Assembly: GCA_026120035.1 (NCBI GenBank)
Contig: JALRME010000001.1
Coordinates: forward strand, 1,005,909-1,069,908
DNA: 64,000 nt
Source of the DNA: Coleophoma eucalyptorum
Taxonomy: Eukaryota > Ascomycota > Leotiomycetes > Helotiales > Dermateaceae
Direction of reading: 5' to 3'
The notes beneath the pieces were generated by a model. The model worked only from the letters and a program-made list of their open reading frames with translations. It did not search any database and was not told where the DNA came from. Shown piece by piece: positions 47,301-56,990 of the stretch (the first letter of the stretch is position 1; every line of letters starts with the position of its first letter). Position numbers and translations under genes: made by a program.

Positions 47301-47923
47301 CAGGGCATGGCGGGTGAGAGTTACGGGGCACGCGTGGTTTGTGGTGTGTACATTACATTGTCTGTAGGCACTTGCTGCACGATCTGCACGCTGGAAGGGT
47401 GTCGCCCCCATACCATTTCAGCCATAATTAATATTATACAGGCCGTCTTCCACGCCTCAGAAGGCTTGCGTTTTGGAGAATCCTTCGTGAGACGACAAGG
47501 ACGCTCACTAGTTCCTGAAGGAGGAGGTGACGGTTATTCTTCCATCTCACGCCGCGGTGGAAGGACAGAAAGCACATGGTCTCGGGGACCTAGGCCACAT
47601 TTGAGAGTTTTTGCAGCAGTAGCAGCGGCACACTAAATTAAGAAGGTGAGCATTAGGAAAGCATTCGAGAGACGTATGAGTGGTTCTACTCATAAGTGAG
47701 TTTATGGCAGCAGGCCGCCATCGACGTGAAGGTAGTAGAACGTTTTTTCCGGCTTCGAGAAAGGACGGGCTGAGCAGCTCTTGTTGGCTTGGTTGGCCTA
47801 AAGCACTAGTTCAGGGGTTCAGGCTTAGCTTATAGGTACCACCGTGGTGGGAATGACGGCGCAAAACCTGGCCCGCTGCTCTGTGCAATAATATTTTGTA
47901 GATACTTGCGAAGAGCGAGGAAC

Positions 47924-47954
47924 ACACTGCACGCTGCACACTGCACTCTGCACA
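47924..47954. repeat. Short CTGCAC-type tandem repeat
   Basis: Four imperfect 7-8 nt units built on CTGCAC(A/G/T) follow one another, then GCAC words continue to about 47975. It looks like a simple low-copy microsatellite in non-coding DNA. Confidence 0.5.
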
Positions 47955-50086
47955 CATGCCTGTTCCTGTGCACTGCATTTGCATGCCAGTCCCTGGAAAC
48001 GGTATACCTTGTGCGTGGGACCCGGGGCCGAGGACAACAGTCCGCACTGCTATCATTGGCCTTCCTTCTCCACGCGTTTACGTCGCCGCTGTCACCAAGG
48101 ACATAGAGTACAGAGCAACCTGTCCCTTTCTGAATCCCCTTTGACTTAGTTGTGAAGCCATTGCTGTACAATAGTTCTGACTTCGGGTTTTCTTGGCCAG
48201 CGGGACCAAACCTGGTCCGGCGACTGCGTTGTAGGGGGGGGGGAGTTGCGCCACAGTCGGCACAAGAACGGGGGTGCAGGACTATTGCTATTATCGGCGT
48301 CTTGCAGATGCCCTCCAACCAACGCCTGCCTCCTGCCCCCAGCTAGCTGGTCTGTCGACCAGTTTGTTACCGTCATAGAGGTCTTTCGACTCGTCTCCAG
48401 TTTGTGTGAATTGACACTGTCGCGTTTTGGGACGACCTCTCGCCGTTGCTCACTCAGAATTAGGACCCCCTTACACTACTCTCTGCCGGCGATGTTACGC
48501 CATTTTTGGTACCGCAAGGTGGGGCTACAGCGTGGTTCCTTCAACGACTCGACGCGCTTTCCGAATCTCAACAGTGACTATAGCGATAATGGGTTTGGGG
48601 CTTGGGGCTTTGCTAGTTAACTTCATATCTGAGCAAGTAAAGTTTGCCCCGGGGACCTACGGGGAACGACGATTTTGCCTGCCCAAGATCAAGAAAGCAG
48701 TGCAATTGACCAACCATGCAGCCTTGATCCCACCACGCATCAAGTGTCGAGCTAAGAACTGGGACCTTAACGGACTTCGCACTGGTGCAGGGAAAAGAGA
48801 CCCCAACCACCTCCACTTCTCAGCCCCTGGCCTAGCAACAGGGAACTTGCTGGTTTGGAGTTCGACAGCCTCAAGTGACATTTCTACTACCCCTGTCAAA
48901 CTGGCCAGGAGCCTGGGTTTCTGCGCTCCCGTGGATTGGTCCAAAGGAGGTCAAGATGTGCCCAATTTGCACAGTCCATGATGGGACCAGAGCTTCGTGC
49001 ATCTCCAGCCAATTTCACGCCCCGTATATTCTTGACTACCCTATGCGTGTCCTTCTTCTGTCATCGATGGCCCATCTGAAGTAACATATGGTTTCGATAT
49101 ATCGTTCGCTGTTTTGCTTCTCAGGAAACACCCATTTCTCTGCGTCGATTCGTCTGTAATTCCATCTCACCGCACCCTCCTTTACAGCAGCTACGGAATT
49201 GCCTGCATTTTCTCGCAGGCATCAGTCTAGGTCGTACTCTTCAGGCCTGTTCCTGCTTCCGTTGTTGCAGCAAGACGGCATGCTTGCATGCGCTCTTAGC
49301 AAGCCTTCGTTTATTGACATTTTCCGCTCTACTCTCCTCCCTCTTGGTCGAGAGTTATCTTGCCCGCATTATTCGATACAGTTATTCGTACTTTGTTATA
49401 TCAATACCCAGCGTCTCACCATTTCCACTCGCAAGCTCATCCAGACATAGACACCTACATACATAGCGTGCCTGTTGAAACACAGATCACCCGAATCCAG
49501 GTATGCTCCCTTCCAAACTCACTACTTGCCCGTCCACTTTTGGTCGGCTGTAGTACTGTTTGTTCTGTGCTCGGCTCATACCCACCACGGATCGGACGAC
49601 TCACAATGCCAATGCTTGCCTATAACAGATACTTAGATCTTTCTTAAGAGTTCTTTGTTATGGGCCAGACATGTCGTCCCCCATGTATCTTATATATTGC
49701 TACCACCACACTTGCTGATTCGGATGTCATAGCGAAGCGAGCAAGCCAGCAGCAAACTAGCTATCGTCGAGAAAAGCATTCCACTCCTTTATTCTCTATC
49801 GCGTTACCGACCATTTTACAAGAGAACAACGCGTCACTTTCCTTCTTACTTGATCTCACCCCAAAAAGAAACAATTCGTGGCCACAGCATCGAGTTCGCA
49901 AGTTCTCACCTGCATACAAGCCTGTCAGGATAAATTGAACAGACAGGCATACAGCGATTCGATACGAGTAGCATATCCGCACAATATACCCCTTCTAGGA
50001 TCCCCTGCCCGCTGCACAATAAATACAATACCCTCGCACCACCCCACAGAGTTTGTCTCTTTGCCAACAGCCCTCCTGCAATCAAA

Positions 50087-52594
50087 ATGTTTGGCTTTAG
50101 CAAAAACTCAGGGATCCAAACGTCACATTTTCAGAATCCCAAACTGACAAGAGACTCGGTACCTGTCTCACAACTAAGTGAACCATATATTCCCTCGACA
50201 GAAACCTTTTCAGCAGCCATTGATGGTCCGCCCTCACCGGAGCGCATTCGAGCTTATACGGAGCAGATGAGAAGAAGCTCCATCTTTGGGAACAATTCAC
50301 GGACGCACACTCTTTCCTCAGGGTCCTCCTCGCTTCGGTCGGGCGAGTCGACCAGTAATTCCACAGATAATCTTAGTCTCTCGCGAAAGTCGTCAGTACG
50401 GTCGAACGCCAGCAGCATGTATTCTGCAGAAAAAGCAGAGGGAAGTCAAAGCTTGGGAAAGGCAATCTTCTCAAGGACTGCCAGGAAGCTGAGGAGGGAA
50501 AGCGCTGGCACGAATGAGATTGGCAAGATGAAGGACGAAGAGACGTCGGCAAGGGAAAGATATTATGGGAAGACAAGCAACGCTCGACCTGGCACAGCAG
50601 GTTCTATGTCTACACAGGGGCGACCTCGCATTTCCGCACCAACAAACTTCCAACATGTTACCCATACTCGACAGGAACACCTACCAAACCTTGCACGATC
50701 CAGTCGAAATGAACTAGTATCGGAGTTCTCAGCTCTTCGAGCATCCCAAGTCCCAACCCGTGGCGAGCTCAAGGGTATACTTGCCGAAGACCTTCATTTC
50801 CAGAATTTCTCCGGAATGGTCAATGATGATTCTAGTAGAGCTCCTCGGTCGAGTCCCGACAGACCACGCCATACATTCCGCGAATCAACCATCCTGCCTC
50901 AACAACCTTTAAGGACCAAATCACATGATATGCTTCGACAGGCACCTCCTCGCCCACCTCGATCACCCCTCTATCCTCAAGATCTTCCTACACGAACCTC
51001 GTCCCGTATTGCCTCAACAGCAATTGATGAGTTCAATCTTTTCCCACTGCCGGCTGCTGAGCGACCGCAAACATCTGGAGGATATCAGAGACCAGAAAAT
51101 TTGGTACCAAGCAGTCCACAAAGTCCAATATGGAATGAAAAGGACAGTTACTTCGATAGACCTATTTCTCATGCTGTAACTACTCCTGGGGATGAGGCCT
51201 GGCCATTGAAGTCATCCACTTTGGAAAGCCCTGGTCAAATTCTTGAGAATGTGCCAGAAGAAGATGAGTCTGCTACTGCAAAGCGACGTTCAGCAAACAA
51301 TGGCGAATTGCGTCTCTCACAGTCTGTGCCTGCACTTAGACTCTTCAACCGTGCAGAGGACGAAGAAAGGCCCGAGACAGGAATGTCGACGACTTCTGGA
51401 AAAGCATTTGGGAACGTCATACCTGACGCGGACCCGTCCCCAAAATCTGCTACATTCCGCATGAACCACGCCTCATGGGAAGATGACATCGACTACTGCT
51501 ATGAGCACGAAGCTGAGGCCGATTGCGACTACCAATGGGATAGAAACTCGTCAGATACCAATAGACCTGGCCAAGTTGGTTCTCCAGAGGTATCCCCCAA
51601 GTCGAGGGCAAATATCCAAATCCAAAACAGTGAACGTGCCTATCACGGCCGTTTCCGACCTTCTTTACTAGTACCATCGAAGTACGAGGTTCCTGAGCTT
51701 TCGCCCTTATCACAAATCTCTCTTACTGAGTCGGATCCACGAACACCAAGTGGTCTTAGGCCAGCTCATCTTCGATCTCCCTCACATGCATCGTCTTTCA
51801 AGGAGTCTCATGGCTTCTCTTTGTCGCCATCGTTACTCATTCCAGCAGATTTTGGTGCTGCCATGGACCAGGATCGCTTATATGATGAGCTGGATCAAGC
51901 TCATGCACAGGACTATTCTTCTTCTGCCACGATATTCTCTCGGGACTCATACGGCAATCATCCTGCATCGCCGATTGACGAATCGACATCTAGCACAGCT
52001 TCGTACCGTTCCTCGGCATTCTCTCGAGAGTCAGCTCGCAGCAGCTCCTGCACTCGCATCTCTGCAAGATCTCATACCTCTCAGGAGTCGCTTCTGCTTC
52101 TAAACGCTGGAACTGTCAGCCAAGCTCATCGTTCTATTGGTTCCGCCTCTTCAATACCTGATCTCATCCCTTCGGGACCACGAAACCGAGCAAGCAACGT
52201 CTCTTTGACAATGGCTGGGATGTCTTCCAGTGCCAGCCTAGCTGATAACGAAGAGACTGCATCGACCTCGGTCGTTCCAGGCAGTGCACAACCGCGACGA
52301 AAGAACAGCCTTCTCGCAGAGCAAGTCCTTCGAAAGGCAGCTCTAGACACCTTGTTACCTCCTACTACTAATGAAGGCGAATCCTTGAGTCCTGTTGCCG
52401 AATCTTTCCCTCTTGTACCAAAGGCATCAGGTGCGACAGACAAGCTCCATGGACGAAAAGTATCCGCCCCAATCACGAGTCCCACAGTGAAGGAGTTTAA
52501 GGGACGCGCACGAGCGTCAACCGCGACAATGGGCGTACATGGAAAGACAAAGTCTCGTGGAAGCAACTATATGCTGTTCCCACCGACATCTTAA
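50087..52594 (+). CDS. Ser-rich protein with CRIB motif, putative Cdc42/Rac effector
   Basis: Single exon, 835 aa, ATG at 50087 after a C/T-rich leader. The only recognisable element is a CRIB/PBD-like motif, ISAPTNFQHVTHT at 182-194, matching I-S-x-P-x2-F-x-H-x2-H-(T/V); the usual Gly after the last His region is replaced by Arg. It is preceded by a basic helix (TARKLRRESAG), as in many Cdc42 effectors that also bind membranes. The rest is low-complexity Ser/Pro/Arg sequence with many candidate kinase sites (RRSS, RKSSV, RSNASS) and Pro-rich runs (APPRPPRSP) that could bind SH3 domains. No kinase domain exists, so it is not a PAK/Ste20 kinase; a scaffold role in polarised growth, comparable to yeast Gic1/2, is inferred. 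Its upstream region is the 9.6-kb gene-free stretch. Confidence 0.82.
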   Translation: MFGFSKNSGIQTSHFQNPKLTRDSVPVSQLSEPYIPSTETFSAAIDGPPSPERIRAYTEQMRRSSIFGNNSRTHTLSSGSSSLRSGESTSNSTDNLSLSRKSSVRSNASSMYSAEKAEGSQSLGKAIFSRTARKLRRESAGTNEIGKMKDEETSARERYYGKTSNARPGTAGSMSTQGRPRISAPTNFQHVTHTRQEHLPNLARSSRNELVSEFSALRASQVPTRGELKGILAEDLHFQNFSGMVNDDSSRAPRSSPDRPRHTFRESTILPQQPLRTKSHDMLRQAPPRPPRSPLYPQDLPTRTSSRIASTAIDEFNLFPLPAAERPQTSGGYQRPENLVPSSPQSPIWNEKDSYFDRPISHAVTTPGDEAWPLKSSTLESPGQILENVPEEDESATAKRRSANNGELRLSQSVPALRLFNRAEDEERPETGMSTTSGKAFGNVIPDADPSPKSATFRMNHASWEDDIDYCYEHEAEADCDYQWDRNSSDTNRPGQVGSPEVSPKSRANIQIQNSERAYHGRFRPSLLVPSKYEVPELSPLSQISLTESDPRTPSGLRPAHLRSPSHASSFKESHGFSLSPSLLIPADFGAAMDQDRLYDELDQAHAQDYSSSATIFSRDSYGNHPASPIDESTSSTASYRSSAFSRESARSSSCTRISARSHTSQESLLLLNAGTVSQAHRSIGSASSIPDLIPSGPRNRASNVSLTMAGMSSSASLADNEETASTSVVPGSAQPRRKNSLLAEQVLRKAALDTLLPPTTNEGESLSPVAESFPLVPKASGATDKLHGRKVSAPITSPTVKEFKGRARASTATMGVHGKTKSRGSNYMLFPPTS

Positions 52595-54194
52595 TCAGGA
52601 AGCCAAACATAATACACGACAACATATTTCGTCTATAAAATATGGATTGGATATAAACTGCCAACAACAACATTGAATGACAACGTTGCCACGACTGCTA
52701 CGCATTTTATTTTACCTTTCATTTTAAACAGAAGTTTCCCATTGGGGTCGAACATTACATAGCAACCCCATAAATACAACCCTCTGGGCAGGGTCACTTT
52801 TTATATTTTCTTTGTTCTTGCACTCGGATCGGAGCATACCTTTCAACTTTTGGCATTTACAGGATACGTAGCGTTTGTGGAATTAAGGAAATGGATAGGC
52901 TTACGGAATTGAACTGGCTCTGGGATTGCTGGATAGCTCAAGGTTTTGCGGGAGGGAATGGGGAGGGCACAACGGTGTTGTAAATTTATTCTTCCGTGGT
53001 CACCAATCAACGACTATTACCTCGGCTGTCTCAATATCGAAATCCGTACGAGCTAAATTATAGACCTTATTCATCTATTGTCAGACGGGCCCATGAAGGG
53101 AAGGAAGAGGAAGGTTGGGCATACGTCCGGCGCGAAGGATTGGAAGCTTTGAGGAGATAAAGCCATGCTACCTTCTCCTGTCTCCTTTTCTTTTCATACT
53201 GCTTCGTTTTCCTCTCGTCGCAGTTTGGGTTCGAAATATATAACTTCAAAGGGGCCAAAAGTTTCGGAAAGAAAAAGCAATTAGATAACTTTGATTTTGT
53301 ATTGTGAAGGGTCTTCAATCCAGGGTGCATCAGAAGACCACTTGAGGTTTCTTTGGAGTTTAGCATCTGGGCCAGGGAGTATGTTTTTGTATGAGATATA
53401 ACTCTTACTGGTAGTACTACTTAGTACCTGATGAATGGATTATCTATTACTACCTAATCCAGTCTCTTGCCTTTCGTGATATTTGAAACCACTGCATACC
53501 CATGGCCTCTTTGTGTTATCACCATCACCAACATAGATTCAAGTTGCGATCTTGTGCTCTATGTAGGAGAAGATGCACTGCCCAACACTTCCAGATTGAA
53601 TGAATTGTAAGCAAGCCTTGTAGAAATTCCTGTCTGAGATTTTTAAAGCTAAGAAGTCAAACTATCGAAAACTCTACGCTACTAAGCAACGCTATCCTAT
53701 TAAGTAACTTAACGCAGATATACAGACCTGTTGACTTGGGCTAGGTAGTAAAAGTGGTCGCTTAAATTCCCTTCGTATACACTTGGATACCGCGAGATTC
53801 TTTCTCCGAGTATCTTACAGATCATCATCATATGCCCTCAGTACTGAACATATTTGTTTAATTATTACACTCTATGATAACGGCAAAACGGAACTTATTA
53901 AACGTGCAATATATTGGAAGATGACTATGTATGGTCGAAACTTTCTCTCAGTCTTCTCTCCTTTTTATGGTCTGGACTGTAATTCATACAGTTGGAGCAT
54001 TATCGCACCATAGCTCTTAATAACCACGGCACGTCTTCTTTTCGTAAGCCAAAAGTTAGTGTTGCATGTTACTAGGACTGTTATCGATGACTTATGCCGT
54101 ACCAAACGTCGACATGTTGGTTGTTGCATTCTTCAAGACTAAGCGAACCTCCCGTATAGCTTTGTATATAAAATGACTTTGACAAGAATCCAGT
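52595..54194. other. Intergenic region
   Basis: About 1.6 kb between the CRIB-motif gene 3' end and the 5S rRNA gene. AT-rich, with only short frames; no feature recognised. Confidence 0.5.
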
Positions 54195-54313
54195 ACATAC
54201 GACCATAGACTAAGGAGAACTGGGCATCCCGTCCGCTCTGCCATACATAAGCCTTAGATCGGCAGATTAGTAGTTGGGTGGGTGACCACCAGCGAATACC
54301 TGCTGTTGTATGT
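54195..54313 (+). rRNA. 5S ribosomal RNA, variant type
   Basis: 119 nt, single dispersed copy, as usual for filamentous ascomycetes. Ends ACATAC and GTATGT pair as helix I. Conserved internal blocks are present: ATCCCGTCCGCTCT (loop B/C), ATAAGCC, TTAGTAGTTGGGT and GACCACCAGCGAAT, the last two carrying the C-box region. Helix II is CTAAGG with CCTTAG plus the flanking GA/TC and the bulged A; helix IV is GGTGG-GTGA-CCACC; helix V is GCAG with CTGC. A T5 run starts at 54313 and would serve as pol III terminator. Several paired bases differ from the common Neurospora-like type in a way that keeps pairing, so I read it as a functional variant and not as a pseudogene. Confidence 0.93.
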
Positions 54314-54649
54314 TTTTGTTTTGGTTCGCTATTTTGCTCCAGCGTCTTTTGCTCTCGTTGCCCCATAGTTTATTTAGCAGCGTAGGCATATCAATATCAA
54401 GGCTACTAAGATATATATATAACTTGGTCCACAAAACTGTCTTCGGATTTCATTCCTGATCCATTCTTCTTGTCCCCTCGCTTCCCCTCCCCGCATTCAA
54501 ATGACCTTCATGATAAAGCGCTTTAATCAAAATTTTGAAGGAAAATGACCAGATCCTAATTCTCCAAGCCTATTAAGTATATTCACAGCTGTAAACTAAT
54601 CTACTTTTCATCATGCTCAGTTCCTCACTGTAGAAGAGCGATCCATCAG
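54314..54649. other. Short intergenic region
   Basis: Between the 5S gene terminator and the 3' end of the first transporter. AT-rich; nothing else seen. Confidence 0.5.
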
Positions 54650-56460
54650 CTAACCGTTGTCAAAATGCTCGACCAGGGAAGAAATTACCATAGTATATCG
54701 AAACTTAGCATTCTCGCCATCCGTTAGATCCAAGAATTCGATATTTTGAACGTCCTGTTCGTCTGCAAGCTTATCCCGTCGTCTATTTTCTAGAATATTG
54801 ATGAGGCGGATGGCGCAAATAATCACGAAGACAACTGCAGGGCAGATCATCATGACTTCTTTGACCTTGGTATATGAATCATCCTAAACCCCCAGTAAGC
54901 TGGATACCATGATGATTTCTGGATAGCCAGTGACTTACATTCTTGGTAATCTGAGGTCCTGTGAGAGAGCCGCTGGTGGAGCCCAGAAGGAGGACGGCGT
55001 TGGTAAGGACTTTTTTGGTGTGACCTAATGATAGTTCAACAGCGAAACTATGGACATTAACTTCTAACATTACCTGCTGTATTTTGGGCTACCATACTGA
55101 AATTCAGAATGTATGTAGCAGTGAAGACGTGTTGAAACTAATAAGTGGTCAATAAAATTCATAGCGAGCCGTAGAATACGCACATAGAAAGCTACAAGGG
55201 AGCCAGTTTTGTTGTCTTCAAGACCATAAAGGACTGCGCCAAAGATAGTTGCAAGGATTGCAGAGATTCCAGACCACAGCGTTCTATCTTTCATCTTGTC
55301 TGCCATATAGCAGGCAATGAGAATGGCCAGAAAGTTTGCAGCACCGGTGGGCATGGACAGGATCAGGGCCTGTCTCGAGGAGTATCCCAAAGAAGTAATC
55401 AGAAGAGAGCCAAAAGTACCCACAGCACCGAATCCGATGTTAGATACAAACTGCAAGGCAAAGTAGAGGTAGGTTCTAGGATCTTTGAGTACTTCCAGAG
55501 CCTGGTATGTCTTGAACTTCTTGTTTCCAATACCCTGTTGGTTGACTCGGATACGCTCAATAGAAACGATACGTTCAGCAGGAGTAAGCCATTTAGCCGT
55601 GAGTTGGGAGTCTGGGACAAAAAAGTAGAATCCGATAGCTACAAAAGCGGTCAGTGCTCCAGTGACAACATAGAGTAGCTGCCAGCTGCTGAGGACTCCA
55701 GTCTGGGCATCTGGAGCCGCCATTCCCCAAGCAAGAGGAGATCCGATAATAGAAGCCATGCCGACGCCAGAATACCATAGCCCGAGTCGTTTGGCTTGCT
55801 CCGTATGCTTGTACCACATGCCAGTTATGATAACAAATACAGGTGTGATACTTGCTTCAAAGAAACTGAAAATAGGTTAGTTGTCGAGTGAAGCCCATAA
55901 ACTTGCAGTGACATACCCAAGCAATAGCCGGACAGCAAAAAGACCCCCGTAATTCTTGCAAGCTGCCATAGTTGCCAGCATAATGCCCCAGATAGACATT
56001 GTAACAACAATCCACTTGGAAAGTGGAACTTTCTGTATGATGATTGCGCATGGAATGTTCGCAAATAGGTAACCGAGACTGAAGATGCTTCCGAGCCATG
56101 AATATTCATTGGAGGTGAGATGATCATCTTTCTTTATCCCCATGATAGAAGAATATGAAAGAGTTGATTTATCCAATGTAAAGAGCGTGATTGCTATGAA
56201 CATCTGGAGAGAAAATCAGTTCATGTCTTCTGGATGATGATATGACCTACAATCGGTAACATGTGCAAGTCAATTTTGCGGAGAAGCTTTTTTTCATTCA
56301 CATTGGCAATCTCTTCTGCAGTGCAGTCCTCCATATTGTAAACTTGCAGTGCCATATCTGTGTCTTCGGCTGCAATGTGTTTGACATCATGACTGGTTGT
56401 GACCACATCAATGGCTTGGAAAGCACCAAGCTTCTCTATGTCGGCTTGAGATCCCACCAT
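54650..56460 (-). CDS. MFS transporter, anion:cation symporter (Dal5-like) family
   Basis: Proton-coupled uptake carrier for small organic anions, plasma membrane. Six exons, complement(54650..54883, 54939..55024, 55074..55137, 55184..55865, 55917..56203, 56251..56460), 520 aa, with introns of 46-55 nt that all keep frame. Junctions rebuild family signatures: DLHMLPI-MFIAITLFTLDKS at TM1, RLLLG-FFEASITPVFVIITGMWYK (TM4/5), LVAFY-FQHVFTATYILNFSMVAQNTAG-HTKKVLTNAV (the conserved AGxTKK segment), and GPQITKN-DDSYTKV before the last helix. Twelve membrane helices are expected; I can see eleven or twelve hydrophobic blocks. The closest groups are allantoate, nicotinate, pantothenate and vitamin H carriers, so the substrate is probably a carboxylate or sulfonate. 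It is head-to-head with the C45 hydrolase over a 530-bp promoter. Exon 1's donor (GTAGGT) is the least certain site. Confidence 0.92.
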
Positions 56461-56990
56461 GATGGCTATGCAGTAGTTGAGCGAAATATAGTTATTCAAT
56501 AAGTATTTGAGGCAGAAAGATCAAGATATATGCCGGCGATCAGAGCTACTAATACGAAGTCTGTAAGCAGCATATCTGCTGCACCTTATCTTTCTCGCCG
56601 AAGCTCTTATCTATCATCACCCAATGCAAAGAAAGCTCTGGTCCAAAATATCATTGAAGATTGACTATATTCGAAGCTGTAGTCGAGATAATGCTTGGTG
56701 TAATTTCAAAGAGGGTAAGCTTCGCCGTCTTGTGCATTGCCGTCAGACCCACTCGCCGACGCCGTCTCGCCGTCAGTTCAGAGAGAGCCTCACAATCTTC
56801 CACTCTTGAACGAACCCTTAATATCGGCAAAGCTAAGCGATTGAAATACCTAATAAGGTCTATCGCACTCTGATAACTGACAGGGGCAGAAAGATAAGAT
56901 CTTAAGCCTTCTTGTCTATCAAAGAATCCAATAAATGTTGGACTGCATGTCATTGACAAGTTCGTTGTCATCAAAACGCCAAGTTTCAAT
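56461..56990. promoter_or_regulatory. Bidirectional promoter, transporter / C45 hydrolase, with GCCGTC cluster
   Basis: 530 bp shared by two divergent genes. GCCGTC occurs at 56724, 56739, 56761 and 56769, and GCCGAC at 56755, five copies in 51 bp; the reverse complement GACGGC contains the CGG triplet read by Zn2Cys6 regulators, one of which is encoded 2 kb away. No exact GCCGTC was noticed in the 62406-62908 promoter. Confidence 0.45.

Larger units (their letters stand above)
40443..50086. other. 9.6-kb region without a recognisable gene
   Basis: The largest gap in the window. Frames up to 184 codons exist on both strands, but most begin without ATG, overlap each other in several frames and show no motif, and I could not chain them through plausible introns into any family. 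It is not a transposon in any way I can see: no terminal repeats or reverse-transcriptase/transposase motifs. Local features: 13-bp direct repeats at 41285 and 41373, a GAGAGATAAG repeat pair near 42150-42175, a CACACTACAC repeat near 43750, CTGCAC repeats at 47924-47954 and a G10 run at 48234. It ends in the C/T-rich leader of the CRIB-motif gene. It may be an extended regulatory region, a long non-coding RNA locus or a decayed segment. Confidence 0.5.

Noticed and set aside
48427..48981. 184-codon open frame on the plus strand
   Set aside because: It starts with TTG, has no family resemblance, and is overlapped by comparable frames in other phases.
40443..50086. Degenerate transposon or RIP-mutated repeat
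   Set aside because: No reverse transcriptase, integrase or transposase motif, no terminal repeats, and no strong AT bias were seen; a repeat search could still change this.
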